NCBI GenBank assembly: GCA_028583685.1
Contig: JAMXIF010000220.1
Coordinates: 39,492,708 to 39,556,707, forward strand
Reading direction: 5' to 3'
Origin: Petaurus breviceps papuanus
Taxonomy: Eukaryota; Chordata; Mammalia; Diprotodontia; Petauridae
DNA: 64,000 nt
A program made the translations under genes and the position numbers. The stretch's first letter is position 1, and each line of letters starts with the position of its first letter. Shown in pieces: positions 11,781-23,689 of this stretch. A model generated the notes under the pieces. It did not search any database. It was not told where the DNA came from and was given only the letters and a program-made list of their open reading frames with translations.

Positions 11781-13303
11781 TTCAGCTATCCTCATACTGA
11801 GAAAAAGCCTTATGAGTTACAATTTTCATTTTTCCTTGTAGGATTGTAAATAGTACAATTTTAATAAGTTGCTTATGATTTCTTTTTCCTGTTTACCATC
11901 TCATGCTTCTCTTGCTTCTTGTATTTGAAAGTCAAATTTTCTGTTCAGGTCTGGTCATTTAATCAAGAATGCTTGAAAATCCTCTATTTCACTGAATGAC
12001 CATATTTTCTTCTGAAGCATTATGCTCAGTTTTGCTGGGTAGGTGATTCTTGGTTTTATTCCTAGCTCCTTTGACCTTTGGAATATCATATTCCAAGGCC
12101 TTTGATCCATTTATGTAGAAGCTGCTAGGTCTTGTGTTATCCTGATTGTGTTTCCACAATACTCAAATTGTTTATTCCTGACTGCTTGCAGTATTTTCAC
12201 CTTTACCTGGAAACTCTGGAATTTAGCTAAAATTTCCTAGGAGTTTTATTTTATCTTTTTCAAGATGCAATCAGTGAATTCTTTCAATTTTTATTTTGCC
12301 CTCTAGTTCTAGAATATCAGTGCAATTTTGCTTGTTAATTTCTTGAAAGATGGTGTCTAGACTCTTTTTTTGATCATGGCTTTCAGGTAGTCCGTCCAAT
12401 AATTTTTAAGTGATCTCTCCTGGATCTATTTTCCAGGTCAGTTTTTTTTTTCCAATGAGATATTTCACATTGCCTTCTTTTTTCATTTGTTTGGATCTGT
12501 TTCAGAGTATCTTGATTTCTCAGAAAGTCATTAGCTTCCAATTGCTCCAATCTAATTTTGAAGAAGTTATCCTCATCAGTGACTTTTTAAAATTCCTTTT
12601 CCATCTGGCAAATTAGGCTTTTTAAGGCATTCTTCTCCTCACTGGTTTTTTTTTCTGTTCTCTTTTGCCATTTGAGTTAGTCTATTTTTAAAGTGTTATT
12701 TTCAGTCTATTTTTGGTCTCCTTTAGCAGGCTGTTGACTCACTTTTCATGATTTTCTTGCATTATTCTCATTTCTCTTTCCAATTTCTCCTCCACTTCTC
12801 TTCCTTGATTTTCAAGATCCTTCCTGAGCTCCTCCATGGCCTGTAACTATTTCATATTTTTCTTGGAGGTTTTTGATGCAGGAATTCTGAATTCACTGTC
12901 TTCCTCCAGCTCCATGCCTTGGTCCTTTTTGTCCCCCCCAAAAAAGGTTTGTATGGTCTGATTATGCTTCCTGTGCTTGCAAATATTGCCAGCCAATTAC
13001 TTGATTTTTGAGTTCTTTGCCATGGTAGACCTCTGCTTCCACAATGACAATGGAGAGAGCTTTGTGCCAAATTACTGGGGTTTTCACAGCTGCCAGGACT
13101 ATTAGAAGCATGCCCTCTCTACAGCCCCCACAAGCTCTGGCTCACTGGCCACACACCTCAGGACCACTACCCAAGATCATGATCCTGACCCAAGCAGTTT
13201 AAAGCAAAGTGATTACCCTCTGAATGGCCACTTGGTCCCCTTACATTCTGCAGGCCAGGAGTTCCTAATGCAGCCATGCAGTGGGGCTACACAGCTGTTG
13301 TGC

Positions 13304-13940
13304 TGTAGCAGCAAACACCCCTTCATAGCCAGGGTGGCTGCCAACATGGGTTTTTAGATCTGCTTTTCTAAATGAAAGTAGCTCAAAATGGGTTAACAAT
13401 CTTTCTTTAATCAAACATATGTCATTTGCCTAGTTCAGGGGGAAAAGGTCAGCACCCCCAACTTCAGAGAATACAAATAAGGTACAGGCAGAAGTTACAA
13501 GCAGACAGAGAAACAGATAAAGTAAACAGGTCTCCAACTGTCTGAACATTACATCCATACCTAGTTAGTTACCAGAGAGGGAAGCATCAACATCTGGGTT
13601 TTTCAAAGCCGGGGGGCTCTACAGTTGCCCAGAGTCTCATCTGGTCAAATTGCACAACACTTCTCAAAGTGAGCCCCAAAACAAAGCCTCACTTAAGGGT
13701 TTATATAGCCTTCTCCTGGCTCAGAGAATGTCACAATCCTCTTTACCCACTTCCCAATCACAGAGCACCAAGGTGTGGGCATTGCTGAAAACCAAGCTTC
13801 CCACCTCAGGCTCCATGTGACCACATTCAGTCCATCAGGAGGCAGAGTATATTTTCAAATCAAGGAAGTCTCTCAGAGTCACCCAAGCTTATCAAAGGGC
13901 CTAGTGGCAGGGAATATCTTAAATTCCCATTCCTATAACA
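13304..13940 (-). mobile_element. Solo LTR (fossil), family A, inside HAL1 copy 2
   Basis: Read on the minus strand the unit starts TGTTATAGGAATGG and ends GCTGCTACA. A TATA-like 'tatataaacc' lies near 13700 and an 'attaaag' near 13410. The same family occurs at 23203-23683 (reverse) and 41662-42160 (forward). HAL1 copy 3 reads through this site without it. No internal viral genes are present. The target duplication is not clear. Confidence 0.8.
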
Positions 13941-14439
13941 TGCATCTTCACTGCTTCTCACCCTGGCAACAGGGGCCAGACCATGCTCTTCTGTCCCCCC
14001 CTGTTCCAACAGAGTTCCACACTGTCTTTTTACTTTGTCTTTGGCATTTATGGGTTAAGAAGTCTGGAAAGCACCACAGCTGCTGGTGATTCACTCTCCT
14101 GAATTCTGCTCTGGCCACCGCTGGTTGGGGTCTCCCTGGGGCCAGACTCATGCAGCTCAGGCAGGACTGTGCTTGACTCGCAGCTCAGTTTGATAGACCC
14201 TTCCTGTCCACCTGCCAGGCTTCCTCCATTGGGAAATTTGTTTCTCTCTGTCTCTTTGTAGGTTCTATAGTTCTAAAGTTTGTTTAGAGTCCTGTTTTTA
14301 CATGTATTGGAAGTGATGGGAGCTGGATTCCAGGCCAAGTTTGTGCTTCTACTCTGCCATATTGGCTCTGCCCACCTTGGTTTTGCTTTTTAAAGTAATT
14401 GTAATAAGACCCAAGTGAATATAAATTTCTCTGAGTCAA

Positions 14440-14560
14440 AAAACATAAAGAGCCAAAGTTTGTAGCCTTAGGTAAATCACTTCTTCCCTTAGCCTGTTCA
14501 TCTTTAAAATAGCCAAGACTGCACTAGACAATTTCTAAGGATTCTAAAGTTTTGGTAGTA
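14440..14560 (+). mobile_element. MIR relic
   Basis: 'cttaggtaaatcacttcttc', 'cctgttcatctttaaaatag' and 'gacaatttctaaggattcta' follow the MIR core and 3' part in order. Confidence 0.6.
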
Positions 14561-14779
14561 ACTTTTTTTCACTAGTTACTGTGACCAAAAATTAAAGATT
14601 CTCATTATTTCATTGCTCCTGCACAGTTTTAATTCCAAGTCACTAATAAATCATTGTGTTACTTGGTATTTGGTTGGAAACAATCATCCTAAAAAAACTA
14701 TTGTTGTTGCTCCAGTTATTATGTGTTCAGCATTTTTCAAGGTGCTATGTGGAAGGGTGTTTGAGAAATAGAAGTTCCA

Positions 14780-14872
14780 GTCTCCACCCTTTAGAACTTG
14801 GAAAGGCAATACTAGTTCCCTTTAAAACTCTGCTGAAGCTCTACCTTCTGTATGGAGCTTTTCTTTAAAAAC
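14780..14872 (+). mobile_element. L2 fragment
   Basis: The short piece 'aaaactctgctgaagctcta' then 'ccttctgtatggagcttttc' corresponds to the L2 block before the 3' UTR. Confidence 0.5.
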
Positions 14873-14884
14873 ACCTCAGACACT

Positions 14885-15165
14885 GATCCAGTCTTGAAGT
14901 CAGAAAGCCCTGGACTCTGACACATACTGGTTGTATAAATCTGGGCAAGTTGTTTGATGTCTTAGTGTTCTATGCAGCAGCTCTTAAATGGGTTTGCAAC
15001 CCACAGTTTGAGAGTCTCTGAATAGGTAGCGAATTGAAAAAGTTTAAGAAGCATTGTATCTAGGCAAAATTCTAAGCCTACAGAGAAGGCACTACATTAT
15101 GTTTATAGAAAGAGTTTACTCACCTGGGAGTTCCAATTATCATTAAAGTCACAGATCCAGTTCAA
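14885..15165 (+). mobile_element. MON1-type SINE relic
   Basis: It starts with a tRNA-related part ('gaagtcagaaagccctggac', 'aatctgggcaagttgtttga') and ends in the MON1 tail 'ctcacctgggagttccaatt' and 'aaagtcacagatccag'. Bases about 14990-15058 do not fit the SINE and may be a small insertion, perhaps a hAT-type relic. Confidence 0.6.
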
Positions 15166-15169
15166 ATCC

Positions 15170-15345
15170 TCCTTTTTTGTATACATTTAATGAGTACATG
15201 CCATTTCCCTTGAGCAGAATTCCTCCTTGGAGGAGGGGGAGGGATTATCTTTTTTTTTTTATTCCCAGCAACTGCTATTGTGCTTAGCAATCAGTAGATA
15301 CTTACAAATATTCATTGCGTGATTGATTGAAGCAAGCAAAAAAAA
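15170..15345 (+). mobile_element. L2 3' end relic
   Basis: 'cttggaggagggggagggat', a T-run, 'attgtgcttagcaatcagta' and 'attgcgtgattgattgaagc' match the L2 tail. Confidence 0.6.
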
Positions 15346-15444
15346 GAGATCAATACATCACAGAGCACAACTGAATGTTAAATAGCTTGGTACAAATGCT
15401 AAGTAGAATTGGTACAAATAGCTTGATAGAAAGGCTTCCCACTG

Positions 15445-15635
15445 CATCCAGAGCCATCTCCTGTCATCCTGATCTTTACTGAGCCACAGGACACCAATGG
15501 GCTCCAGAGGAGAGAATGAGACTGGTGACTTTGCACAGCCTTCGTTCACTTAAATTCAATTTGCTTGCAAGTCATGACATCATACTCCTGATGTCACAGC
15601 CCTCTTTGAGAATGAAGGACAAACAACAAATGCCA
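15445..15635 (-). mobile_element. Marsupial SINE, reverse
   Basis: Reverse copy of the SINE at 2808: 'actggtgactttgcacagcc' and 'gcaagtcatgacatcatact' are the complements of its two best blocks. Confidence 0.7.
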
Positions 15636-15639
15636 AGAG

Positions 15640-16324
15640 ATGGAGAAAAGAGATCAATATGGGATGAGCTCAGTCACAGAACACTCCATTTATGCATAGC
15701 ACTATACAGTTGATTCCTGTAATTTATTTCAGGAAGATGCATTTCTGAGCTCTTTATGCAAAACTCAAAATCTATGCTCTTATAAACTGTCAACATCAGT
15801 CATCACTTTAGCTGATTTATTTTTTATCACTGAACAGCTTCAGTGATGATGCTTTTGCTTAGTTCTTGAAATCAGGACTAATCAATATTCAGCATATGAG
15901 ATACACAATATAGTAAGGTTTTCTGTAGAGAGAAATGTAACTTTATTCAGAGTACTTTTTCCTCCTCTATCTACATGTTCCATTGATCCTTCTTAGATTC
16001 TTACATGGGAATTTTTGTGGTTTGATATGTCTATGTATGTTTTCCCCCTTTTTTCTGATTTTCTATTTTGCTTGATAACACTTTACATTGCTTTCATTCA
16101 TTTTTTTTATTCATTTTGCAAAGCTTTTTTGAGACGAGTTCCAAAGAGAATAAGATGTAACATATAAATTTTTAATTCTTCTACATGGAGATTATAAATC
16201 AAAACAATACAAACTGACGAAGACACCAAATAGAGAGAAAAAAAAGAAAGAAACAAGGGCAAAACTTGGGGGTTTCCTGATAGTTAGGAGATATAATTGT
16301 AATTAAAGAGCCAGAAAAGGAGAC
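15640..16324. other. AT-rich spacer
   Basis: No gene or repeat supported. Confidence 0.5.
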
Positions 16325-16460
16325 TTAAAGGGAGTGGTCAGACAAATAAGAGGGGAATGTGGATAGAGTACTGTCATTATATTTCAGAGAAGAGAAGATT
16401 CCCCGGATAGAATCAACAGTGATGTCGAATGCTGCAGAGATATCAAGAAGGATGAGGGTT
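16325..16460 (-). mobile_element. L2 ORF2 fragment (RT domain), reverse
   Basis: The minus strand reads 'LILLDISAAFDITVDS' and, further on, 'STFPSYLSDHSL'. This is the L2/CR1 reverse-transcriptase signature LLDLSAAFDTVDH and the later F.SYLS motif. The frame is old and imperfect. It stops at 16460, where an LTR end begins. Confidence 0.75.
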
Positions 16461-16489
16461 TGTAATGGTAATTGAAATTTGAAGATCTT
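16461..16489 (+). mobile_element. LTR 5' tip (fossil), split by L1
   Basis: TGTAATGGTAATTG at 16461 opens an LTR whose next bases reappear at 22858. The last 16 bases, GAAATTTGAAGATCTT (16474-16489), are repeated exactly at 22858-22873 as the L1 target duplication. Confidence 0.75.
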
Positions 16490-16932
16490 GAGAAGCAGAG
16501 GCAGGCCCAAAAGAAGCCTGATCAACTGGGAGAGCAAGTTGTCCCACCAACTACAAGGGCCACTACCAGGCCTATCACCAAAGGGCTGGGACTGGAAAGA
16601 GAAAGATAAGAACCAAATGCAGGGGCCCCTGTCCCGGACAGCAAATACTCCTGGGGCTACCACTTCATACCACAGAAATTAAAAAATAAAAGCCCCTATC
16701 AGGACCTTCAAAGACCAGGATGACAGAGTGAACCTTGCCTGTTCCAAACCGCCCCCCCCCCAAAAACATAGTAACTGTTGCCCCAGGGCAAAACCATCCA
16801 CAGTAAAGGGATGAGATCCCTAGAGGAAGGGCGTGGCTAGGGTCCTGCCTCAAAATAGGGAGAAAGCAGACTACAAAGACTCTGGAGTCCTACTATCCTC
16901 AGAGGGAGGAACCAAACACAGAGGGAGACAAT

Positions 16933-17841
16933 GTGGACTCCACACCCACAGCTGAACCATCAACAGGGAATGGATCCCAAGCACAGAAAACTCTCCTAGA
17001 TGAGATCAAAAGGAACTTTGAAAACCAAATGAGAGAGATAGAAGACAAAATGAATAATTCTCTCAAAACCAATGTAGCAGAATTAGAAAAACATTATAAT
17101 GAAGAAAACATCTCTCTAAAAAGAAAAGTATATGATATGGAAAAGGGCTCCAAAAATTAACCAAGGAAAATGATTTGCTAAAAACTAGAGTCAACCAAAT
17201 TGAAACAAATAACTCTATGAGGAACCAAGAATTAGTCAAACAAAACAACAAGAATAAAAAATTAGAAAAAGAGGTAAAATACCTCAATGGAAACATAACT
17301 GACCTGGAAAACAGATCCAGGAGAGATAATCTGAGAATCATAGGCCTACCAGAAAATTGTGATGAAAAAAATGAGCCTGGACAACATTCTCCAAGAGCTC
17401 CTTAAGGAAAACTGCCCTGAGATACTAGAACCTGAGGGTAAAATAGAAATCGAGAAAATCCACCGGACACCTGCTGAAAGAGATCCCAAACTCAAAAGTC
17501 CTCGAAATGTTGTGGCCAAACTCCAGAACTAGCAGATAAAAGAGAAAATACTTTAAGTGGCCAGAAAGAATAAATTCAAATATTGAGGGTCCACAGTGAG
17601 GATCATACAGGATATGGCAGCCTCTACACTGAAAGATCAGAGGCAGTGAAATACAATTTTCTGGAAGGCAAAAGAGCTCAGGTTACAACCAAGGATCACA
17701 TACCCAGTGAGACTGAGCATATTCTTCCAAGCAAAGAGATGGTCATTCAATGATATAACAGAGTTCCAGACCTTCCTGATGAAAAAGCCAGAACTCAATG
17801 GAAAATTCAACCTCCGATTACTAGATGCAACAGTGATATAG
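16933..17841 (+). pseudogene. L1 copy 1 ORF1 (broken)
   Basis: The N-terminal part 'DSTPTAEPSTGNGSQAQKTLLDEIKRNFENQMREIEDK' is followed by a long coiled coil, then 'NITDLENRSRRDNLRIIGLPEN' (about 17295-17355) and 'ENCPEILEPEGKIEIEKIHR', the RNA-binding region. It ends in 'NGKFNLRLLDATVI' then stop near 17841. The frame shifts at least twice. ORF1p is the RNA chaperone of the L1 particle. The ATG at 16931 lies in a different frame, so the true start is uncertain. Confidence 0.85.
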
Positions 17842-17857
17842 AAAGGTAAACAAAGAA

Positions 17858-17858
<1 letters not shown>

Positions 17859-17905
<47 letters not shown>
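17859..17905. repeat. (CA)n microsatellite in L1 linker
   Basis: About 23 AC units lie directly after ORF1 of L1 copy 1. L1 copy 2 has (TG)19 on the opposite strand at the matching place (27719-27756). Confidence 0.97.
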
Positions 17906-17907
<2 letters not shown>

Positions 17908-18465
17908 GCTATTTCATAAGAGCAAACTGGTTATAGACAAGGAGAGGGTATGAGTATAAAATACACAAAATTATGATTAAAAATATCTTATTAAGGTCTA
18001 CAAAGGGACTACAATGGAAGAAGAGGAATGAATGAAGTGGAAAAGGGTAAATTATGTCACACAAAGAGGCATAAAACAGTATAGCAGAGGAAAAGAAGGG
18101 AGGGAGATGAGAATCATATGAGCTTTTCCCTCATTGGTTCTGGTGCAAGTAAGCATAGGACTCTATGGAGAAGAAACCCAAAAAGTATCATTTTAGAGGG
18201 AAAGAGGGGAGGGAGAGGAGCTTCGCATGAGATTTGTTCCTGTCACTCTTGGTGTGAAGAAGAAATAACATACTTCATTAAGTATAAAAATATCCTACAA
18301 GCAGTAGGAAGGGGAAAGGGCTATGAAAGGGGGGCAGTGATTAGTAGGGAGGGAAGAAGTAAGGGGAAAGAGGAAGAAAAGGAAGGTGGGCTGATAAAGG
18401 AATACTGAGGGAGGCAGTGGTCAAAAGGAAAACTATTAAGGGGGGAAAGGAGAAGGGGGGAAAAT

Positions 18466-21400
18466 ATGAGCATTAACAGGGGAAGGAATAGTATGGAGGG
18501 AAAGAAACAGATAACAATCATAACTGTAAATGTGAATGGAATGAACTCTCCCATAAAACGGACATGGATAGCAGAATGGATTAGAATTCATAATCCTATA
18601 ATATGCAGTTTACAAGAAGCACATCTGAAACAGAGGGATACACACAGGGTAAAAGTAAAAGGCTAGAGTAAAATATATCATGCCTCAGCTAAATTCAAAA
18701 AATAGCAGGGGTAGCAATCCTTATCTCAGATAAAGCAAAAGCAAAAATTGACCTAATTAAAAGAGATAAGTAAGGAAACTATATCCTGTTAAAAGGCACC
18801 ATCGAGAATGAAGCAGTATCATTACTTAACATATGTGCATCAAGTGGTATAGCATCCAAATTGCTAGAGGAGAAGGTAAAGGAATTAGAGGAAGAAAAAA
18901 ATAGCAAAACTGTACTAGTGGGAGTAAGAGCACCGGCCCCAGTGTTGGGATGACCTGGAGATCAAATCCAGGCTCAGATACTTAGCACCACACCTAGAAA
19001 TAACTGGCCATGTAACTTTGAGCAAGTTGCTTTAAATCCCCAATTGCTTTAAAAAATATATATACTAGTGGGAGACCTTAATCTCCCCCTCTCTGAACTT
19101 GATAAATCCAACATCAAAATAAAGAAGAAAGAAGTTAAGGAGACAAACAGGATTTTGGAGAGGATAGGTGTGATAGATCTCTGGAGAAAACTGAATGAAG
19201 ATAAAACAGAATATACTTTCTTCTCAGAGGTTCATGGCACATACTCAAAAACTGACAATGTTCTAGGGCATAAAAAACTCACAATTCTATGCAGTAAGGC
19301 AGAAATATTAAATGCATCCTTCTCAGATCATGATGCAATAAAAATTATATGCAATAAAAGGCCATGAAAAGACAGACTAAAAACTAATTGGAAATTAAAC
19401 AATTTAATCCTAAAGAATTAGTGGGTCAAACAAGAAATTATAGAAACAATCAGTAATTTAATTCAAGAGAATGATAATAATGAGAAAACATACCAAAATT
19501 TGTGGGATGCATTAAAGGCAGTTCTTAGGGGAAGTTTTATATCCCTGAGTGCATACATGATTAAATTAGAGAAAAGGGAGGTCAACGAATTAGGCATGCA
19601 ATTGAAAAACCTAGAAAAAGAACAAATTCAAAATCCCCAACTAAATACTAAATTAGAAATATTGAAAACCAAAGGAGAGATTAATAAAATTGAAATTAAG
19701 AAAATTATTGAATTAATAAATAAAACTGAGTTGTTTTTTATGGAAAAACCAACAAAATTGATAGATGCTTAGTCAATATGATAAATAAAAAGAAAGAAGA
19801 AAACCAAATTATGAGTATCAAAAATGAAAAGGGTGAATCTACCTCCAATGAAGAGGAAATCAAAACAATAATTAGGAATTGTTTTCCCAATTGTATGCAC
19901 ATAAATTTGACAATCTTAGGGAAATGGATAAATATTTACAAAAATAAAAGTTGCCCAGATTAACAGAAAAGGAAGTAAATACTTAAATAACACCATCTCA
20001 GAAAAAGAAATTGAACAAGTCATCAATCAACTCCCTAGGAAAAAATCTCCAGAGCCAGATTGATATACTAGTGAATTCTATCAAACATTTAAAGAACAAC
20101 TGATTCCATTACTCTACAAACTATTTGGGAAAATTAGTGAAGAAGGAGTCCTACCAAATTCTTTTTATGACACAAATATGGAACTGATACCTAAATCAGG
20201 AATAGATAAAACAGAGAAAGAAAATTATAGACCAATCTCCCTCATGTATATAGATGCAAAATTTATAAATAAAATACTGGCAAAAAGACTACAGCAACTT
20301 ATCTCAAGAATAATACACTTTGATCTAGTAGGATTTATTGCAGGAATGCAAGGATGGTTTAATATTAGGAAAACCATCAGTATAATTGATCATATCAACG
20401 ATAAAACTAGCAGAAACCACATGATCATCTCAATAGATGCAGAAAAGGCTTTTGACAAAATACAATATCCATTCCTATTAAAAACATTAGAAAGTATAGA
20501 AATAAATGGAGCCTTCCTTAAAATAATAGGTAGCATCTATTTAAAGCCATCAGCAAGTATTATATGTAATGGGGAGAAGCTAGAAGCATTTCCCATAAGA
20601 TCAGGAGTGAAATAAGGGTGTCCACTATCACCCCTCTTATCCAATCTGGTACTAGAAATGTTAGCAGTAGCAATTAGAGAAGAAAAAGAAATCAAAGGAA
20701 TCAAATTAGGCAAAGAAGAGACCAAGCTATCACTCTTTGCAGATGATATGATGATATGCTTAGAGAATCCTAGAGAATCAAGTAAAAAACTACTTGGGAC
20801 AATAAATAAATTTGGCAAAGTTGCAGGATATGAAATAAACCCACATAAATCCTCGGCATTCTTATATATTTCCAATGAAATTCAACAGCAAGAGATAGAA
20901 AGAGAAATCCCATTTAAAGTTACTGTAGACATTATACAATATTTGGGAATCTACCTGCCAAAACAAACCTAGGACCTATATGACCACAACTACAAAACAC
21001 TTTTCACACAAATAAAGTCAGATCTAACCAATTGGAAAAATATCAATTGCTCATGGCTGGGTTGAGCTAATATAATAAAAATGACAATTTTACCCAAATT
21101 AAACTGTATATTTAGTGCCATACCAATTAATTTATAAAAAAACTACTTTATAGAGCTAGAAAAAATAGTAACAAAATTCATTTGGAAGAATAAATGGTCC
21201 AGAATAACAAGGGAATTAATGAAAAGAAATGCTAGGGAAGGTGGACTAGCTATACCGTATTTTAATCTGTATTATAAAGCAGCATTTATCAAAACTACTT
21301 GATGCTGGCCGAGGAATAGAGGAGTGGATCAATGAAATAGATTAGGCACACAAGATTCAGAAGTCAATGACTATAGTAATCTATTGTTTGATAAACCCCA

Positions 21401-22466
21401 AGACCCTGGTTTTGGGGATAAGAACTCACTATTTGACAAAAACTGCTGGGAAAACTGGAATATAGTGTGGCAGAAACTGGGCATAGACCATTATCTAACA
21501 CCATATACCAAAATCAAGTCTAAATGGGTGCATGATCTAGGTATAAAGGTTGATACTGTAAGCAGTCTCAGAAAACAAGGAATACTTTACCTGTCAGATT
21601 TGTGGAGAGGGAAAGACTTTATGACTAAACAAGAATTAGAGAACATTATTAAATGTAAAATGGATAATTTTGACTACGTGAAATTGAAAAGCTTCTGTAC
21701 AAACAAAGCCAATGTAACCAAGTTTAAGAAGGAGGTGGGAAACTGGGAAAGAATCTTTACAACCTATGTCTCTGACAAAGGACTCATTTCTAAAATATAC
21801 AAAGAATTGAGTCAAATTTATAAGAATACAAGGCATTTCCCAACTGATAAATGGTCAAAGGATATGAACAGGCAATTTTCAGAGAAAGAAATTAAAGATA
21901 TCTGTAAGCACATGAAGAAATGCTCTAAATCACTATTGATTAGAGAAATGTAAATCAAAACAACTCTGAGGTACCACATCTCACCAGTCAGATTGGCTAA
22001 GATGACAAAACAGGAAATTGACAGATGCTGGAGAGGATGTGGGCAAATTGGAACACTAATGCATTGCTGGTAGAGTTGTGAACTAATCCAGCCTTTCTGG
22101 AGAACAATCTGGAATTATGGCCAAAGGGCTATAAATAATTTCATATTCTTTGACTCAGCAATACCACTCCTAGAATTATATCCCAAAGAGATCATAGAAG
22201 TGGGAGGAAGACCCATATGTTCAAAAATGTTTATAGCAGCTCTTTTTGTGGTGGCAAAGAATTGGAAATTAAGGGGGTGTCCATCAATTGGGGAATGGCT
22301 GAACAAGTTGTGGTATATGCATGTTATGGAATACTATTGTGCTATAAGAAATGAGGAGCAGATGGACTTCAAATTTACCTGGAGAGGCTTATATGAACTG
22401 ATTATGAGTGAGAAGAGTAGAACCAGGAGAAAATGGTACCCAGTTACATACACAACGTATGTGTGA
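18466..22466 (+). pseudogene. L1 copy 1 ORF2 (broken)
   Basis: Starts near 'MEGKKQITIITVNVNGMNSPIKR', the APE-type endonuclease opening (Asn in NVNGM, Glu in SLQEAH). The reverse transcriptase spans about 19960-20970, with '[14 protein letters not shown]', '[16 protein letters not shown]' and the catalytic 'SLFADDMMI' (about 20732-20757) intact. The C-terminal part has 'NWERIFTTYVSDKGLISKIYKELSQIYKN' and, further on, the Cys-rich 'CWRGCGQIGTLMHCW'. Several stops and shifts break it, for example at the 'GVK*GCPLSP' site near 20613. A SINE interrupts the endonuclease. Confidence 0.9.
18925..19062 (+). mobile_element. SINE, 'ccttgagcaag' subtype, in L1 ORF2
   Basis: 5'-truncated SINE starting 'taagagcaccggccccagtg' with tail 'catgtaactttgagcaagtt'. 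The 12-bp duplication TACTAGTGGGAG flanks it exactly at 18913-18924 and 19063-19074. Confidence 0.93.
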
Positions 22467-22873
22467 TGACCAACTTTGATAGACTGGACTCTTCTCAGCA
22501 ATGCAGTGATATAAGTCAATCCCAAAAGACTCATGATGGAGAGAAATGTGTGCATGCAGAGGAAGAACTAGAAAGGACTGTTTATATCCAGATGGAAGCA
22601 AAATACCTGATCTTTTTCCTTTTCTTGTTTGGTTTTATGTCCTCTTTACCATTTTTCATTCCATCTGATATAATCCGTCTTTATAACCTGACTAATGTAT
22701 AATGTGAACGTATTTACACATCCTATATTTGACTATATGCTGCCATGCGGGGAGGGGAGGGAGGGGGACAAAATGTGAAACTCAAGGAATTGTGGAATTG
22801 AATCCTGTAAACTAAAAGGAAACAAACAAATTAATTTTTTTAAAAATTAAAAAAAAAGAAATTTGAAGATCTT

Positions 22874-22955
22874 CCCTGCCCCTTAATAAGCCTAAGTTGA
22901 ACTTGAGGACCTTTCCTGATTTGAAAATATTCTCTACCCCCAATAAGCTGATATA
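22874..22955 (+). mobile_element. LTR 5' portion continued (fossil)
   Basis: Continues the LTR begun at 16461, on the other side of the L1: 'cctgccccttaataagccta', then 'cctttcctgatttgaaaata' and 'attctctaccccc'. LTR copy 13304-13940, read in reverse, has the same blocks in the same order. The match ends near 22955. Confidence 0.7.
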
Positions 22956-22989
22956 GACATAGGAAATCTGGTAAAATGCATGGATTTGG

Positions 22990-23202
22990 GGGAGGGGAGA
23001 TGATATTGTCCTGTATCTCTTCTTTACTTGACAAAATTTGTAGAAAAAGCTATCTGTACTTATTGTCTCCCTTTCCCAGTCTCTAATTTATTTCTCAGTC
23101 CTTTGCAGTCTGTCTCCCCATTTCATCACTCAATTAGAACTTGTCTTTCCTAAGTTACCCACAATTTCTTAATTGTCATATCTATTCATCTTTTTGAAAT
23201 CC
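22990..23202 (+). mobile_element. L2 ORF2 fragment, forward
   Basis: Blocks such as 'gtagaaaaagctatctgtac', 'catcactcaattagaacttg' and 'ttaattgtcatatctattca' follow the L2 reverse-transcriptase coding strand just upstream of the LLDLSAAFD motif. The L2 piece at 16325-16460 carries exactly that motif but on the other strand. Confidence 0.65.
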
Positions 23203-23683
23203 TGTAGCAGCAAGTACCCTAGTATAACAAGGATGGTTGCTAGTACAGGTTCTTTGATCTACTTTTCTAAAGGAAAGCAACTCAAAAAGGGTTAATAATC
23301 TTACTTTAATCAATCAAACATATATCATTTACCTAGTTCAGGGGAGAAAGTAAGCACCCTGAACGTCAGAGAATACAAACAGAAGTTACAAGAGAAAATA
23401 ACATCATTCAGCAGACAGGACTTCTAGCTGTCTGATAATTATACCCAATACCTAGTTAGTTACAAGAGAGAGAAGCACCAACATATAGGTTTTCAAAGCC
23501 GGGGGCTCAATGGCTGCCCAGAGTCTCATCTGGTCAAATCACACAACTCTTCCTCACCTCCAAGGTATATATAGCCTTCTCCAGGGTCACAGAACATCAG
23601 GACTCTCATGACCCACTTGACTACAAAGTAATAAATGTTGTGCTTTCCTGAAAAACAAGCCTCCTACAACAAGCTCCAATTTT
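23203..23683 (-). mobile_element. LTR 3' portion (fossil), family A, reverse
   Basis: On the minus strand it runs from 'ttggagcttgttgtaggagg' to the end GCTGCTACA and lacks the family's 5' part. That missing part is what stands at 16461-16489 plus 22874-22955 in the opposite orientation. Confidence 0.75.
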
Positions 23684-23689
23684 CCCACT

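Larger units (their letters stand above)
10843..14376 (-). mobile_element. HAL1 copy 2, reverse
   Basis: On the minus strand the element runs from 'gccaatatggcagagtagaa' near 14370, through 5' UTR and ORF1, to the tail 'gtggaaatgaatgttgaaaac' near 10880. The ORF1-linker-3' UTR joint matches HAL1 copy 1, with no ORF2. The flanks TTGGTTTCACTTTTT (10828-10842) and TTGGTTTTGCTTTTT (14377-14391) are a 15-bp target duplication with two mismatches. Bases 13304-13940 are an inserted LTR. ORF1 is broken. Confidence 0.85.
16490..22857 (+). mobile_element. Full-length L1, copy 1
   Basis: About 6.37 kb with 5' UTR, ORF1, linker, ORF2, 3' UTR and A-rich tail, bounded by a perfect 16-bp target duplication GAAATTTGAAGATCTT. 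It lies within an LTR. Its 5' UTR ('gagaagcagaggcaggccca...') differs from that of L1 copies 2 and 3. Both ORFs carry frame breaks, so it is not active. A SINE sits in ORF2 at 18925-19062. Confidence 0.93.

Noticed and set aside
16325-16663. 112-codon minus frame as a novel gene
   Set aside because: Only the first part is meaningful and matches L2 RT (LLDISAAFD). The rest reads across the L1 5' end.
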